From Ructibacterium gallinarum (GTDB taxonomy: Bacteria > Bacillota > Clostridia > Monoglobales > Monoglobaceae), in assembly GCF_014982785.1 (NCBI RefSeq), contig NZ_JADCKB010000009.1, positions 1 through 64,000 on the forward strand: a DNA stretch of 64,000 nucleotides, in the 5' to 3' direction. The notes under the pieces are model-generated. The model was given only the letters and a program-made list of their open reading frames with translations, ran no database searches and was not told the origin of the DNA. This document shows positions 44,983-51,603 of this stretch, piece by piece. Position 1 is the stretch's first letter. Each line of letters begins with the position of its first letter. A program made the position numbers and the translations under genes.

Positions 44983-45060
44983 AATAAGAAAAAGTCCTAG
45001 CACAGCGCCGGACGTGTCATATCAATGAAAGAAGCAGACAGCGGTGACTGCCGCGAAACA

Positions 45061-45103
45061 AAAAAGACAGGAGCATTGGCAAAGCCTTTCTCCTGTCTTT
45101 TTT
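45061..45103. terminator. Bidirectional terminator
   Basis: AAAAAGACAGGAG (45061-45073) with CTCCTGTC (45090-45097), then TTTTTT; the A run on the left provides the U tract on the other strand. It stops both the protease gene and the convergent phosphoribosyltransferase gene. Confidence 0.9.
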
Positions 45104-45107
45104 ATCG

Positions 45108-45668
45108 TTAAAGAATAGGTGTTCCATCTGGATGGAAGAGGGGAAGCGGGGCGAGAAATCGGATGTCATCTCGCGCGGCTGCTTCGCCTTCGGCTAGGAC
45201 AGCCATTCTCCCGGCAATCATGCCGCCTACTTCGCTAACAAGTGTTTCAAGCGCATTTACGGATTCACCTGTACTGATTACATCATCCACAATCAGAACA
45301 CGTTTTCCCTTCATGGCTTGGCTGTCCTTGCCGCTGATGCAGAGCATCTGACGGCTTTCTGTTGTGATGGAATTAACATATGTCGTGTGTAGATCCTGCA
45401 TATAAAGTTTTGGACCTTTGCGGGCCACAATATAATTATCCGCACCGGACTGGCGCGCCATTTCATGCAGAAGAGGGATGCCCTTGCTTTCCGCAGTAAT
45501 CATAATATCATAAGGCGGTGCTATTTTTAAGAGTTCTTTTGCGGCGGTCACAGTCATTTCCACATCTCCAAACATGACGAAAGCCGCAATATATAATTGA
45601 TTGTTTACTTTGCAAAGGGGCAGGTTGCGGGTTAAACCCGCAACCTGCAGTTCATAGGTCATAGACAT
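45108..45668 (-). CDS. Purine phosphoribosyltransferase family protein
   Basis: 186 residues. The PRPP-binding motif VLIVDDVISTGES is clear. ITAESKGIPLLHEMA and YIVARKGPKLYM match the adenine/xanthine phosphoribosyltransferase group, which joins a purine base to PRPP. Adenine (apt) or xanthine (xpt) cannot be decided by eye; a second adenine enzyme may exist elsewhere. It lies 15 bases downstream of a purine permease gene, so base uptake and salvage are linked. RBS AGGAGG. Confidence 0.85.
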   Translation of the reverse strand: MSMTYELQVAGLTRNLPLCKVNNQLYIAAFVMFGDVEMTVTAAKELLKIAPPYDIMITAESKGIPLLHEMARQSGADNYIVARKGPKLYMQDLHTTYVNSITTESRQMLCISGKDSQAMKGKRVLIVDDVISTGESVNALETLVSEVGGMIAGRMAVLAEGEAAARDDIRFLAPLPLFHPDGTPIL

Positions 45669-45683
45669 AAAACGTCCTCCTGA

Positions 45684-47045
45684 TTACTGAATTGCCATGG
45701 TGATGATACGAAGAACAAACAGTGCACCCGAGACCCACATAACAGGGTGAATATCCTTGATCTTACCAGTGCATATTTTCAAAATGATCCAGGTCAAAAT
45801 ACCGAACATAATGCCGTTTGCGATGGAATAGGTAAATGGCATCATGACCAGTGCCGTAAAACCGCCGATGGTATCAGCAATATCTGATGTGAAGTCCATT
45901 TTCTGAACGGAGGTCAGCATCAGCAGTCCTACAAACACCAGGGCAGGTGTGGTCGCAAATCCGGGAATGGCCAGGAAAATAGGCGACAAGAAGAGTGCTA
46001 CGATAAAGAGTACTCCGGTGGTTACTGCAGTGAGTCCGGTTCTGCCACCAGCCATAACACCGGTACTGGATTCTACATAGCTGGTAACGGTAGAAGTACC
46101 CAGGCAGGCGCCCACTACAGTACCAACTGCATCTGCCATCAAGGCACCGCCGGCACGGGGGAGATTGCCGTCTTTATCCAGCAGGCCGCCTTTGTCCGCC
46201 ACGCCGATCAAAGTTCCTACCGTATCAAATAAATCGACAAACAGGAAGGAAAAGACAATCACAGCAAATTCCATGATATGGTTGGTAACATAACTAAAGT
46301 CAAAATCAAACAGGTAGGGTCCTGCAGGAATCCAGTTATTTCCGGCAAAGCTGGGGAAGGTGGAATATACGCCGGCCGCGGCGTCAACCTGATACCAGCC
46401 GATTGCTTCGGCGATCATACCCAGCACCCATGTTGCCAGAATACCCCACAGAATGGAGCCGGTAATCTTATAATGATGAAGGATTCCGATGATAATCAGT
46501 CCGATAAACGCCAAGGCAAACTGGGGCGAAACAACTTTACCCAGGTCAACCAGTGTGGATTCGCTGCTGATGACGATGCCGGCGCCTTTGAGGCCAACAA
46601 TCGTGATAAACAGGCCAATTCCGGCGGTAATGCCAAGTTTCAGGTTGGCAGGAACCTTGTTTACCAACGTTTCACGGAATTTAAAAAGTGACAGGATAAT
46701 GAAAATGATACCCTCAACCAAAACAGCGGTCAGCGCGATTTGATAAGGGTTTTGGATTCCGGCCTCAGCCATGGGAACGCAGACCGAATAGGCAAAGTAT
46801 GCGTTAAGACCCATACCGGAGGCAAGGGCTACCGGATAGTTGGCAAACAGCGCCATGCACAGACAGGCAATGGCTGCGGAAACTGCGGTGGCGGTAAATA
46901 CCCCAGCGGCTTCCATGCCGGCAGCAGACAGAATGTTGGGATTGACGGCCAGAATGTACACCATGGATAAAAAGGTGGTCAACCCGGCCAGCATCTCGGT
47001 TTTTACGGTTGTGCCGTTTTGCTTTAGTTTAAACAGCTTTTCCAA
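45684..47045 (-). CDS. NCS2-family purine permease
   Basis: 453 residues, about 12-14 membrane segments. It is the AzgA/PbuG/GhxP branch, shown by the start FKLKQNGTTVKTEMLAGLTTFLSM (first part), NPNILSAAG, AGMGLNAYF-like ASGMGLNAYFAYSV, FVDLFDTVGTLIGVADKGGL and GTSTVTSYVESSTGVMAGGR. These members carry adenine, guanine or hypoxanthine with protons. The start is TTG 47045, 8 bases after GGAGG. It is first in the operon with the phosphoribosyltransferase. Confidence 0.9.
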   Translation of the reverse strand: MEKLFKLKQNGTTVKTEMLAGLTTFLSMVYILAVNPNILSAAGMEAAGVFTATAVSAAIACLCMALFANYPVALASGMGLNAYFAYSVCVPMAEAGIQNPYQIALTAVLVEGIIFIILSLFKFRETLVNKVPANLKLGITAGIGLFITIVGLKGAGIVISSESTLVDLGKVVSPQFALAFIGLIIIGILHHYKITGSILWGILATWVLGMIAEAIGWYQVDAAAGVYSTFPSFAGNNWIPAGPYLFDFDFSYVTNHIMEFAVIVFSFLFVDLFDTVGTLIGVADKGGLLDKDGNLPRAGGALMADAVGTVVGACLGTSTVTSYVESSTGVMAGGRTGLTAVTTGVLFIVALFLSPIFLAIPGFATTPALVFVGLLMLTSVQKMDFTSDIADTIGGFTALVMMPFTYSIANGIMFGILTWIILKICTGKIKDIHPVMWVSGALFVLRIITMAIQ

Positions 47046-47196
47046 TTTGTTTCCCTCCCGGAAAAATTAAAATATTATATTAAATTTATTTTTTTACGAC
47101 AGATGTTACAGTCCGCCGAAAAACTCCCCGTATGTTCAGACCCAATGCAAAAGGGCTGAAACAATTTATAAATGATAAAAGGAAAAAGCCTCTCAT
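47046..47196 (-). promoter_or_regulatory. Leader of the purine permease operon
   Basis: About 150 bases. In the RNA, GTTTCAGCCC pairs with GGGTCTGAAC (one bulge), and a second CTGTAAC further on could compete for the same 5' arm. A GGGGAG...CGGCGG segment lies between. The purine riboswitch core is not visible, and no terminator lies in the leader. Confidence 0.45.
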
Positions 47197-47202
47197 TTTT
47201 TG

Positions 47203-47231
47203 ATTGTACCATAATATGACAAAGGTTTCAA
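47203..47231 (-). promoter_or_regulatory. Promoter of the purine permease operon
   Basis: On the minus strand TTGAAA (47226-47231), 17 bases, TACAAT (47203-47208). Confidence 0.7.
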
Positions 47232-47321
47232 TATTTTTGACAAAAAATTTTTTTCAATATTAAAAAATTTTTATGGAATCAACAATATGTCTGCCGGAAG
47301 ACGAAAATTTAGGATTGCGGC

Positions 47322-47350
47322 TTGCATTTTACGGTTATGGGTTGTATAAT
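47322..47350 (+). promoter_or_regulatory. Orphan plus-strand promoter
   Basis: TTGCAT (47322-47327), 17 bases, TATAAT (47345-47350). A transcript would begin near 47356 and run antisense to the veg 3' end. No plus-strand gene follows before azlC at 47993. Confidence 0.5.
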
Positions 47351-47385
47351 GAAAGTCGCTGAGCGTACTTGATGCGATTTTAGGC

Positions 47386-47424
47386 ATAAAAAAAGCCAAA
47401 AACAAAAACAGTTTTAGGCTTTCA
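47386..47424 (-). terminator. Terminator of veg
   Basis: On the minus strand AAAGCC-T-AAAAC pairs with GTTTT-T-GGCTTT (one mismatch), followed by a run of T. It lies about 75 bases after the veg stop. Confidence 0.8.
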
Positions 47425-47498
47425 AAGTATCCTAGTTTTTTGTGTCAGATATCAATTACCTGTATAGACAGCTTGTCCCGGAAAATAGAAAAAGAAAA

Positions 47499-47774
47499 CT
47501 ATGCATCTTTTTCTGTGTCATCGGGGTCGCAGATAATCAACTCCACTGTACGGGTCAACACATCGGTATAGCTGTAAGAAACCCGGCGTTCGCTGGAGCC
47601 GGAATCGTTGGGTGTATTCAGCTTGATAATGAAAATACTGGGGTAGGTGCTTTCAATCACACCTTCGCGGGTTACTGTCTGCTTTCTGCCTTTTTTTGCG
47701 GTAAGCCTCACTTTATGCCCCACATTATCAGAAAGGCTGGACTTGATTTTGGTTAAATCTTTTTGAATAAACAA
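47499..47774 (-). CDS. veg: Veg family protein
   Basis: 91 residues. Veg is a small conserved Firmicutes protein reported in Bacillus to promote biofilm formation. The conserved parts are KIKSSLSDNVGHKVRLTAKKG RKQ (start), EGVIESTYPSIFIIKL and ERRVSYSYTDVLTRTVEL, which fit a small Sm/Tudor-like barrel. I chose TTG 47774 with AAAGGGG 8 bases upstream. The C-terminus ends in an acidic tail. Single-gene unit. In Bacillus veg lies near rsmA; here the two are 29 kb apart. Confidence 0.93.
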   Translation of the reverse strand: MFIQKDLTKIKSSLSDNVGHKVRLTAKKGRKQTVTREGVIESTYPSIFIIKLNTPNDSGSSERRVSYSYTDVLTRTVELIICDPDDTEKDA

Positions 47775-47805
47775 CCCAAACACCCCTTTATAAAATCTTT
47801 ACTTT

Positions 47806-47834
47806 AGTATAACATAATTTTACGATTTTGTAAA
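47806..47834 (-). promoter_or_regulatory. Promoter of veg
   Basis: On the minus strand TTTACA (47829-47834), 17 bases, TATACT (47806-47811). The veg promoter of Bacillus is also very strong. Confidence 0.8.
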
Positions 47835-47879
47835 TAGAAAAATACAAGATTTTACGAAGGATTCACAAATTTGTTACAA

Positions 47880-47908
47880 TTGAAGCAATAACGACAGGAT
47901 ATTACAGT
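47880..47908 (+). promoter_or_regulatory. Possible promoter of azlCD
   Basis: TTGAAG (47880-47885), 17 bases, TACAGT (47903-47908). The -10 is weak, so this is tentative. Confidence 0.35.
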
Positions 47909-47992
47909 AAAAACGCTGAATCGTACATATTTTGGTGCAAAATAATAATATTTTTTAGAAAAACGTTTTGTTTTTGATAAGGAGAGATGAAA

Positions 47993-48709
47993 ATGGAAAA
48001 AGCGGTGATGAACCGCTGGGCGGACGGCATCCGGGATGGGATCCCGATTGGTCTGGGGTATTTGTCTGTTTCTTTTACATTTGGCATGATGGCGGTGTCC
48101 TGCGGTATTCCGGTGTGGGCGGCGGTGGCCATATCTATGACGAATTTGACCTCTGCGGGACAATTTGCGGGTATTTCAATGATAGCGGCTTCGGCTTCTT
48201 TTCTGGAGGTAGCATTAACCCAGCTGGTAATCAATATCCGCTATGCATTGATGTCGTTATCCTTGTCTCAAAGGTTGGAAAAAACGGTAAAAACCATGGG
48301 GAGAATGGGAATTTCCTTCGGGATTACAGATGAAATTTTTGCAGTGGCTTCCACCAAAGAAAGCAAGGTGGGTAAGCGATATATGGCAGGGTTAATTTTT
48401 GTACCATATATCGGCTGGACGGTTGGGACGTTGCTAGGTGCCGCGGCGGGGACTTTTCTGCCGGAGGCGATCCGTTCCGCTCTGGGCATTGCTATTTACG
48501 GAATGTTTCTTGCTATCATTGTTCCAGCGGCGAAGAAGAGTTTTCCGGTGTTCGTGGTGATTTTGATTGCGGTAGCGATGAGTTGTGTGTTCCGGTGGGC
48601 TCCGGTTTTAAACCAGGTCTCCAGTGGTTTTGTGATTATTATATGCTCCGTTACCGCAGCTATAGTGGGAGCCGTACTGTTTCCGAAACGAGAGGAGCGT
48701 GGGCTGTGA
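47993..48709 (+). CDS. azlC: AzlC-family branched-chain amino-acid exporter subunit
   Basis: 238 residues, hydrophobic, with about six to seven helices. Conserved AzlC features are the start GIRDGIPIGLGYLSVSFTFG, MTNLTSAGQFAGISM and the NIRYALMSLSLSQRL stretch. With AzlD it forms an exporter for branched-chain amino acids or analogues (4-azaleucine resistance in Bacillus). I chose ATG 47993, 8 bases after AAGGAG. The stop overlaps azlD. Confidence 0.92.
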   Translation: MEKAVMNRWADGIRDGIPIGLGYLSVSFTFGMMAVSCGIPVWAAVAISMTNLTSAGQFAGISMIAASASFLEVALTQLVINIRYALMSLSLSQRLEKTVKTMGRMGISFGITDEIFAVASTKESKVGKRYMAGLIFVPYIGWTVGTLLGAAAGTFLPEAIRSALGIAIYGMFLAIIVPAAKKSFPVFVVILIAVAMSCVFRWAPVLNQVSSGFVIIICSVTAAIVGAVLFPKREERGL

Positions 48710-49017
48710 TGGATTGGATACAGATGACTTGTTATATTGCGGTAATGGCTTTGGTGACCTATGCGGTCCGGTGCCTGCCGCTTACCTTGTTTCGGCGCGA
48801 GATTACCAATGTGTATATCCGTTCTTTTCTTGAATATATTCCGTATGCTGTATTGGGAACCATGACTTTGCCTGATGTATTGTATTCGACTGGCAGTATG
48901 GGGTCGGCAGTGGTGGGGTTGATTGCAGCCGCAGCGCTGGCGTATATGGAGCGCAGCCTTTTAACTGTGGCAGCGGCTGCGTGCCTTGTGGTGTTTGTTG
49001 CAGAGCGAATTCTTTAA
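48709..49017 (+). CDS. azlD: AzlD-family small transport subunit
   Basis: 102 residues with three to four helices. It is the small partner of AzlC. The family pattern is seen in TYAVRCLPLTLFRREITN and FLEYIPYAVLGTMTLPDVL. The start ATG 48709 overlaps the azlC stop. GTG 48706 is also possible and better spaced from GAGGAG. A terminator follows at once. Confidence 0.9.
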   Translation: MDWIQMTCYIAVMALVTYAVRCLPLTLFRREITNVYIRSFLEYIPYAVLGTMTLPDVLYSTGSMGSAVVGLIAAAALAYMERSLLTVAAAACLVVFVAERIL

Positions 49018-49057
49018 AAAAAGTTTCTTCGGCCTGTGAAATCCGAAGAAGCTTTTT
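49018..49057 (+). terminator. Terminator of azlCD
   Basis: TTCTTCGG (49025-49032) pairs with CCGAAGAA (49043-49050), extended by A/T pairs, with a T run. It begins at the azlD stop. Confidence 0.9.
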
Positions 49058-49074
49058 TTGTGTTAGAATTGGCG

Positions 49075-49132
49075 AAACAGCGGATTTTCTAAGGGGAAAT
49101 CATGTTCCCTTGAGAAAACCGCTGTTTTTTTT
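49075..49132 (+). terminator. Second strong terminator upstream of mraZ
   Basis: A long stem with AAACAGCGG (49075-49083) and CCGCTGTTT (49119-49127), continued by TTTTCT/AGAAAA and AGGGGAA/TTCCCTT, then eight T. It follows the azlCD terminator by only 18 bases, so it insulates the dcw promoter. Confidence 0.85.
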
Positions 49133-49307
49133 CGGAGAAATCTGTAAAACCTCCGGCCATTGACACGGGAAAGGTCAAAGGGTGAAAAATAAGGAAAAAA
49201 ATAGAAATTGCACCTGCGTTTGTGTCGAAGAAAATCGAAATTTACAAATTGGTAAAAAATAACTCATATTTTTGTAAAAAAATCTTTAAAATTTTTCAAA
49301 AAAAGAC

Positions 49308-49336
49308 TTGCAATATTTAGATAAATAGATTAGAAT
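49308..49336 (+). promoter_or_regulatory. Promoter of the dcw cluster (mraZ)
   Basis: TTGCAA (49308-49313), 17 bases, TAGAAT (49331-49336). Transcription would start near 49343, at the first MraZ box. Confidence 0.75.
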
Positions 49337-49340
49337 ATAA

Positions 49341-49380
49341 AAGAAGTGGCACAAAGTGGATTGAAGTGGTTTGAAATGGA
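49341..49380 (+). promoter_or_regulatory. MraZ operator: four direct repeats
   Basis: Four AAGTGG-type boxes (GAAGTGGC, AAAGTGGA, GAAGTGGT, GAAATGGA) repeat with an exact 10-base period. MraZ is known to bind direct repeats of this kind in front of its own operon. The boxes lie on the transcription start, which fits autorepression. Confidence 0.8.
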
Positions 49381-49443
49381 TGAAATGATTCGGGAAATCC
49401 ACGCAATGTGTTTTTTAAAACGGGAGCGAAAGGAGGCGGCAAA

Positions 49444-49869
49444 ATGCTTATCGGAGAATATCATCAGAATTTGGATGCCAAAGGGCGCATTAACGTTCCG
49501 GCCAAGTTCCGGGAAGATTTGGGTGAGTCTTTTGTCGTGTCCAAAGGGCTGGATAACTGTGTTTACATCTATCCGAAGGAAGAGTGGAAACGGTTTGAAC
49601 AGGAATTATGTTCTGTGCAGCCCACCCAGAGAAGAATGCTGCACCGGTTCTTTTTCAGCGGTGCAGAAGAATGCAGTACGGACAGCCAGGGGCGCGTGGT
49701 CATTCCGCCCAAAATTCGAGAATATGCCGGCCTGACCAAAGAAATAGTTGTAATCGGCGTTTCGGATAAAGCGGAGATTTGGGATCGGGGCCGCTGGGAA
49801 GAGTATATGGAAAATCCAGCCTTTGATGCAGAAGAAATTGCAAAGGTTATGGAGAATTTAGGAATTTAG
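49444..49869 (+). CDS. mraZ: Transcriptional regulator MraZ
   Basis: 141 residues. MraZ is the ring-shaped DNA-binding repressor encoded first in most dcw clusters. Two SpoVT/AbrB-like half-domains are visible: GEYHQNLDAKGRINVPAKFR and ECSTDSQGRVVIPPKIREYA, each with the conserved Asp/Gly/Arg binding motif. The ATG follows AAAGGAGG; an upstream in-frame ATG at 49408 lies inside the operator leader and lacks a site. It probably controls its own operon via the four boxes. Confidence 0.96.
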   Translation: MLIGEYHQNLDAKGRINVPAKFREDLGESFVVSKGLDNCVYIYPKEEWKRFEQELCSVQPTQRRMLHRFFFSGAEECSTDSQGRVVIPPKIREYAGLTKEIVVIGVSDKAEIWDRGRWEEYMENPAFDAEEIAKVMENLGI

Positions 49870-49889
49870 GTTTTGTCCGGGAGAAGAAA

Positions 49890-50834
49890 ATGGCGTTTCA
49901 TCATATTTCGGTTTTGCTGAAGGAAAGTATTGACTTGCTCCAAATAATGCCGTCCGGCATTTACGCAGACGGGACTTTGGGAGGAGGAGGACATTCTGCG
50001 TTGATTTGCGATCAGCTGTCAAAGGACGGAATGCTGATTGGTATTGACCGGGATCAGGAGGCACTGTGCGCGGCGCAGAAACGGTTGCAGCCGTTTGCAT
50101 GCCGAAAGCTGTTTTTTCACCGGAATTTTTTCTCCATTCGGCAAATCCTTCAGGAAGCCGGAGTAGAAGAATTGAATGGTGCTATATTGGATTTGGGTGT
50201 GTCTTCGCCGCAATTGGATGAAGGGGAACGTGGCTTCAGCTATCATCAGGAGGCCCCTCTGGATATGCGTATGGACCAAGGGGCGGAGCTAAATGCCTAT
50301 ACAGTAGTAAATACATATGATGAACAACGATTAGCGGACTTGATATACCGTTATGGAGAAGAGCGCTTTAGCCGCAAAATTGCGGCGGCTATCAGCCGGG
50401 AGCGGGAAAAGAAACCCATTGAAACAACGACCCAGTTGGCAGAGATTATCAAGCAGGCGTTTCCGCCGTCTGCAAGGTATGGGGACAAGCATCCTGCCAA
50501 GAGGACATTTCAGGCGATACGAATTGAAGTGAATGGGGAACTGGATGGACTGGAAAAGGCAATTCGGGATTTTGTACAAGTACTCAGGCCTGGCGGACGC
50601 TTGGCGGTCATTACGTTTCATTCCCTGGAAGACAGGATTGTAAAAAATACATTTGCTGACCTTGCAAAAGGTTGTGTGTGTCCTCCTGATTTTCCGGTTT
50701 GTGTCTGTGGACGAAAGCCTGCCGGAAGGCTGGTTAATCGAAAACCGATTACCGCTTCGGCGGAGGAACTGAATAAGAATTTTAGGGCTCACAGTGCAAA
50801 GCTGAGAGTGATAGAAAAAATAGAGAAAGGATGA
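49890..50834 (+). CDS. rsmH: 16S rRNA m4C1402 methyltransferase
   Basis: 314 residues. RsmH (MraW) methylates N4 of C1402 in 16S rRNA. The start HHISVLLKESIDLLQ, the SAM site YADGTLGGGGHSALI, LDLGVSSPQLDEGERGFSY and TFHSLEDRIVK are all standard. It begins 20 bases after mraZ and is followed directly by ftsL, the usual order. Confidence 0.97.
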   Translation: MAFHHISVLLKESIDLLQIMPSGIYADGTLGGGGHSALICDQLSKDGMLIGIDRDQEALCAAQKRLQPFACRKLFFHRNFFSIRQILQEAGVEELNGAILDLGVSSPQLDEGERGFSYHQEAPLDMRMDQGAELNAYTVVNTYDEQRLADLIYRYGEERFSRKIAAAISREREKKPIETTTQLAEIIKQAFPPSARYGDKHPAKRTFQAIRIEVNGELDGLEKAIRDFVQVLRPGGRLAVITFHSLEDRIVKNTFADLAKGCVCPPDFPVCVCGRKPAGRLVNRKPITASAEELNKNFRAHSAKLRVIEKIEKG

Positions 50835-50840
50835 CAGGCT

Positions 50841-51464
50841 GTGGCTACATCAACACCGCAAAGACAAATGAGTACAGCCCGCAGAAAAACTTCTGCGTAC
50901 AGGACGCAAAATAGATATGCTAATTTGCGGCAGAGCCAGCCTGTTTCCGGAGGCCCCTCTCGGCTTTCTGCGGGATATTCCCGTTCGGCGGTTCGTCCGG
51001 TTCCTGGTATTCAGCCAATGCCAGATTTGCGGCAGCACCAGGAAGCCCGGAAAGAAAAAGGGACCCGTACAGCTGTGCGGTCTCGTGGACAAGCTGTTTT
51101 TATCCGGAATTGTCTGAAGCTTGCGGGTGTGTTTATCCTTTGCTGTTTGATGATTTACCGGTATGCAGTGATTTTAGAAACCAATGATCAGATTGCCAAG
51201 CTAAAAGAGGAATGCGCCGAGATAGAAGCCAATAACCAGGCGATTCAAGCCAAGATCGACAGGGGACTGGAACTGGGAGCACTGGAGGAATATGCCACCA
51301 CACAGCTAGGAATGATCCGGCCTGACAGCTCACAGATTTTTTATATTGATATGCAGATGGATGATGTATCAGCGAATGAAAAAAATGAGGGAGATTCGGA
51401 AGAGAAGCCTGTGCTGCAGGGAACACCGGGAGCGTTGGTGCATGCAATCCAGGTTTTAAACTGA
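50841..51464 (+). CDS. ftsL: Cell-division protein FtsL with long basic N-terminus
   Basis: 207 residues, longer than the common 100-130. Residues 1-90 are basic and Gln/Arg/Ser-rich, without a clear fold. One membrane helix (about 93-112, KLAGVFILCCLMIYRYAVIL) is followed by a coiled coil (about 114-150, NDQIAKLKEECAEIEANNQA) as in FtsL/DivIC. FtsL links the divisome to the FtsI-FtsW synthase. The start is GTG 50841 after AAAGGA. Identification rests on the order rsmH-ftsL-ftsI and on topology. Confidence 0.85.
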   Translation: MATSTPQRQMSTARRKTSAYRTQNRYANLRQSQPVSGGPSRLSAGYSRSAVRPVPGIQPMPDLRQHQEARKEKGTRTAVRSRGQAVFIRNCLKLAGVFILCCLMIYRYAVILETNDQIAKLKEECAEIEANNQAIQAKIDRGLELGALEEYATTQLGMIRPDSSQIFYIDMQMDDVSANEKNEGDSEEKPVLQGTPGALVHAIQVLN

Positions 51465-51509
51465 CGTAATGTTGAATATACTCCAAATAGGACATAGAAA
51501 AAATGTGTG

Positions 51510-51558
51510 CTGTTTGGGAAACAGATAGCGGGGATTTCTCAGGGAGAAGCTCCGCTAT
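51510..51558 (+). other. Two adjacent hairpins between ftsL and ftsI
   Basis: CTGTTT-GGG-AAACAG (51510-51524) and ATAGCGG...CCGCTAT (51525-51558). The second is followed by only a weak T stretch. It may be an mRNA processing or partial-termination site within the operon. Confidence 0.4.
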
Positions 51559-51603
51559 TTACGTATTTTCAGACACCAGAGAAAGGATGGAGGCAAAAAA
51601 GGA

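Larger units (their letters stand above)
47232..47498. other. Intergenic region between the purine operon and veg
   Basis: About 265 bases; together with the permease leader, 47046-47498 is the longest gene-free stretch in this part. It holds a plus-strand promoter at 47322-47350 without an obvious gene and the veg terminator at 47386-47424. I see nothing else in it. Confidence 0.6.
49018..49443. other. Intergenic region upstream of the dcw cluster
   Basis: About 426 bases. It holds two terminators in tandem (49018-49057 and 49075-49132), an AT-rich stretch of about 170 bases in which I see nothing clear, then the mraZ promoter (49308-49336) and four MraZ boxes (49341-49380) before the mraZ ribosome site. 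Confidence 0.7.

Noticed and set aside
47046-47196. Classical purine riboswitch
   Set aside because: The conserved aptamer core around the three-way junction could not be found in the leader.
51473-51500. Sigma-E promoter before the ftsI/spoVD gene
   Set aside because: GAATATA and CATAGAAA resemble the elements, but the spacing is about two bases too short and the -10 has two mismatches.
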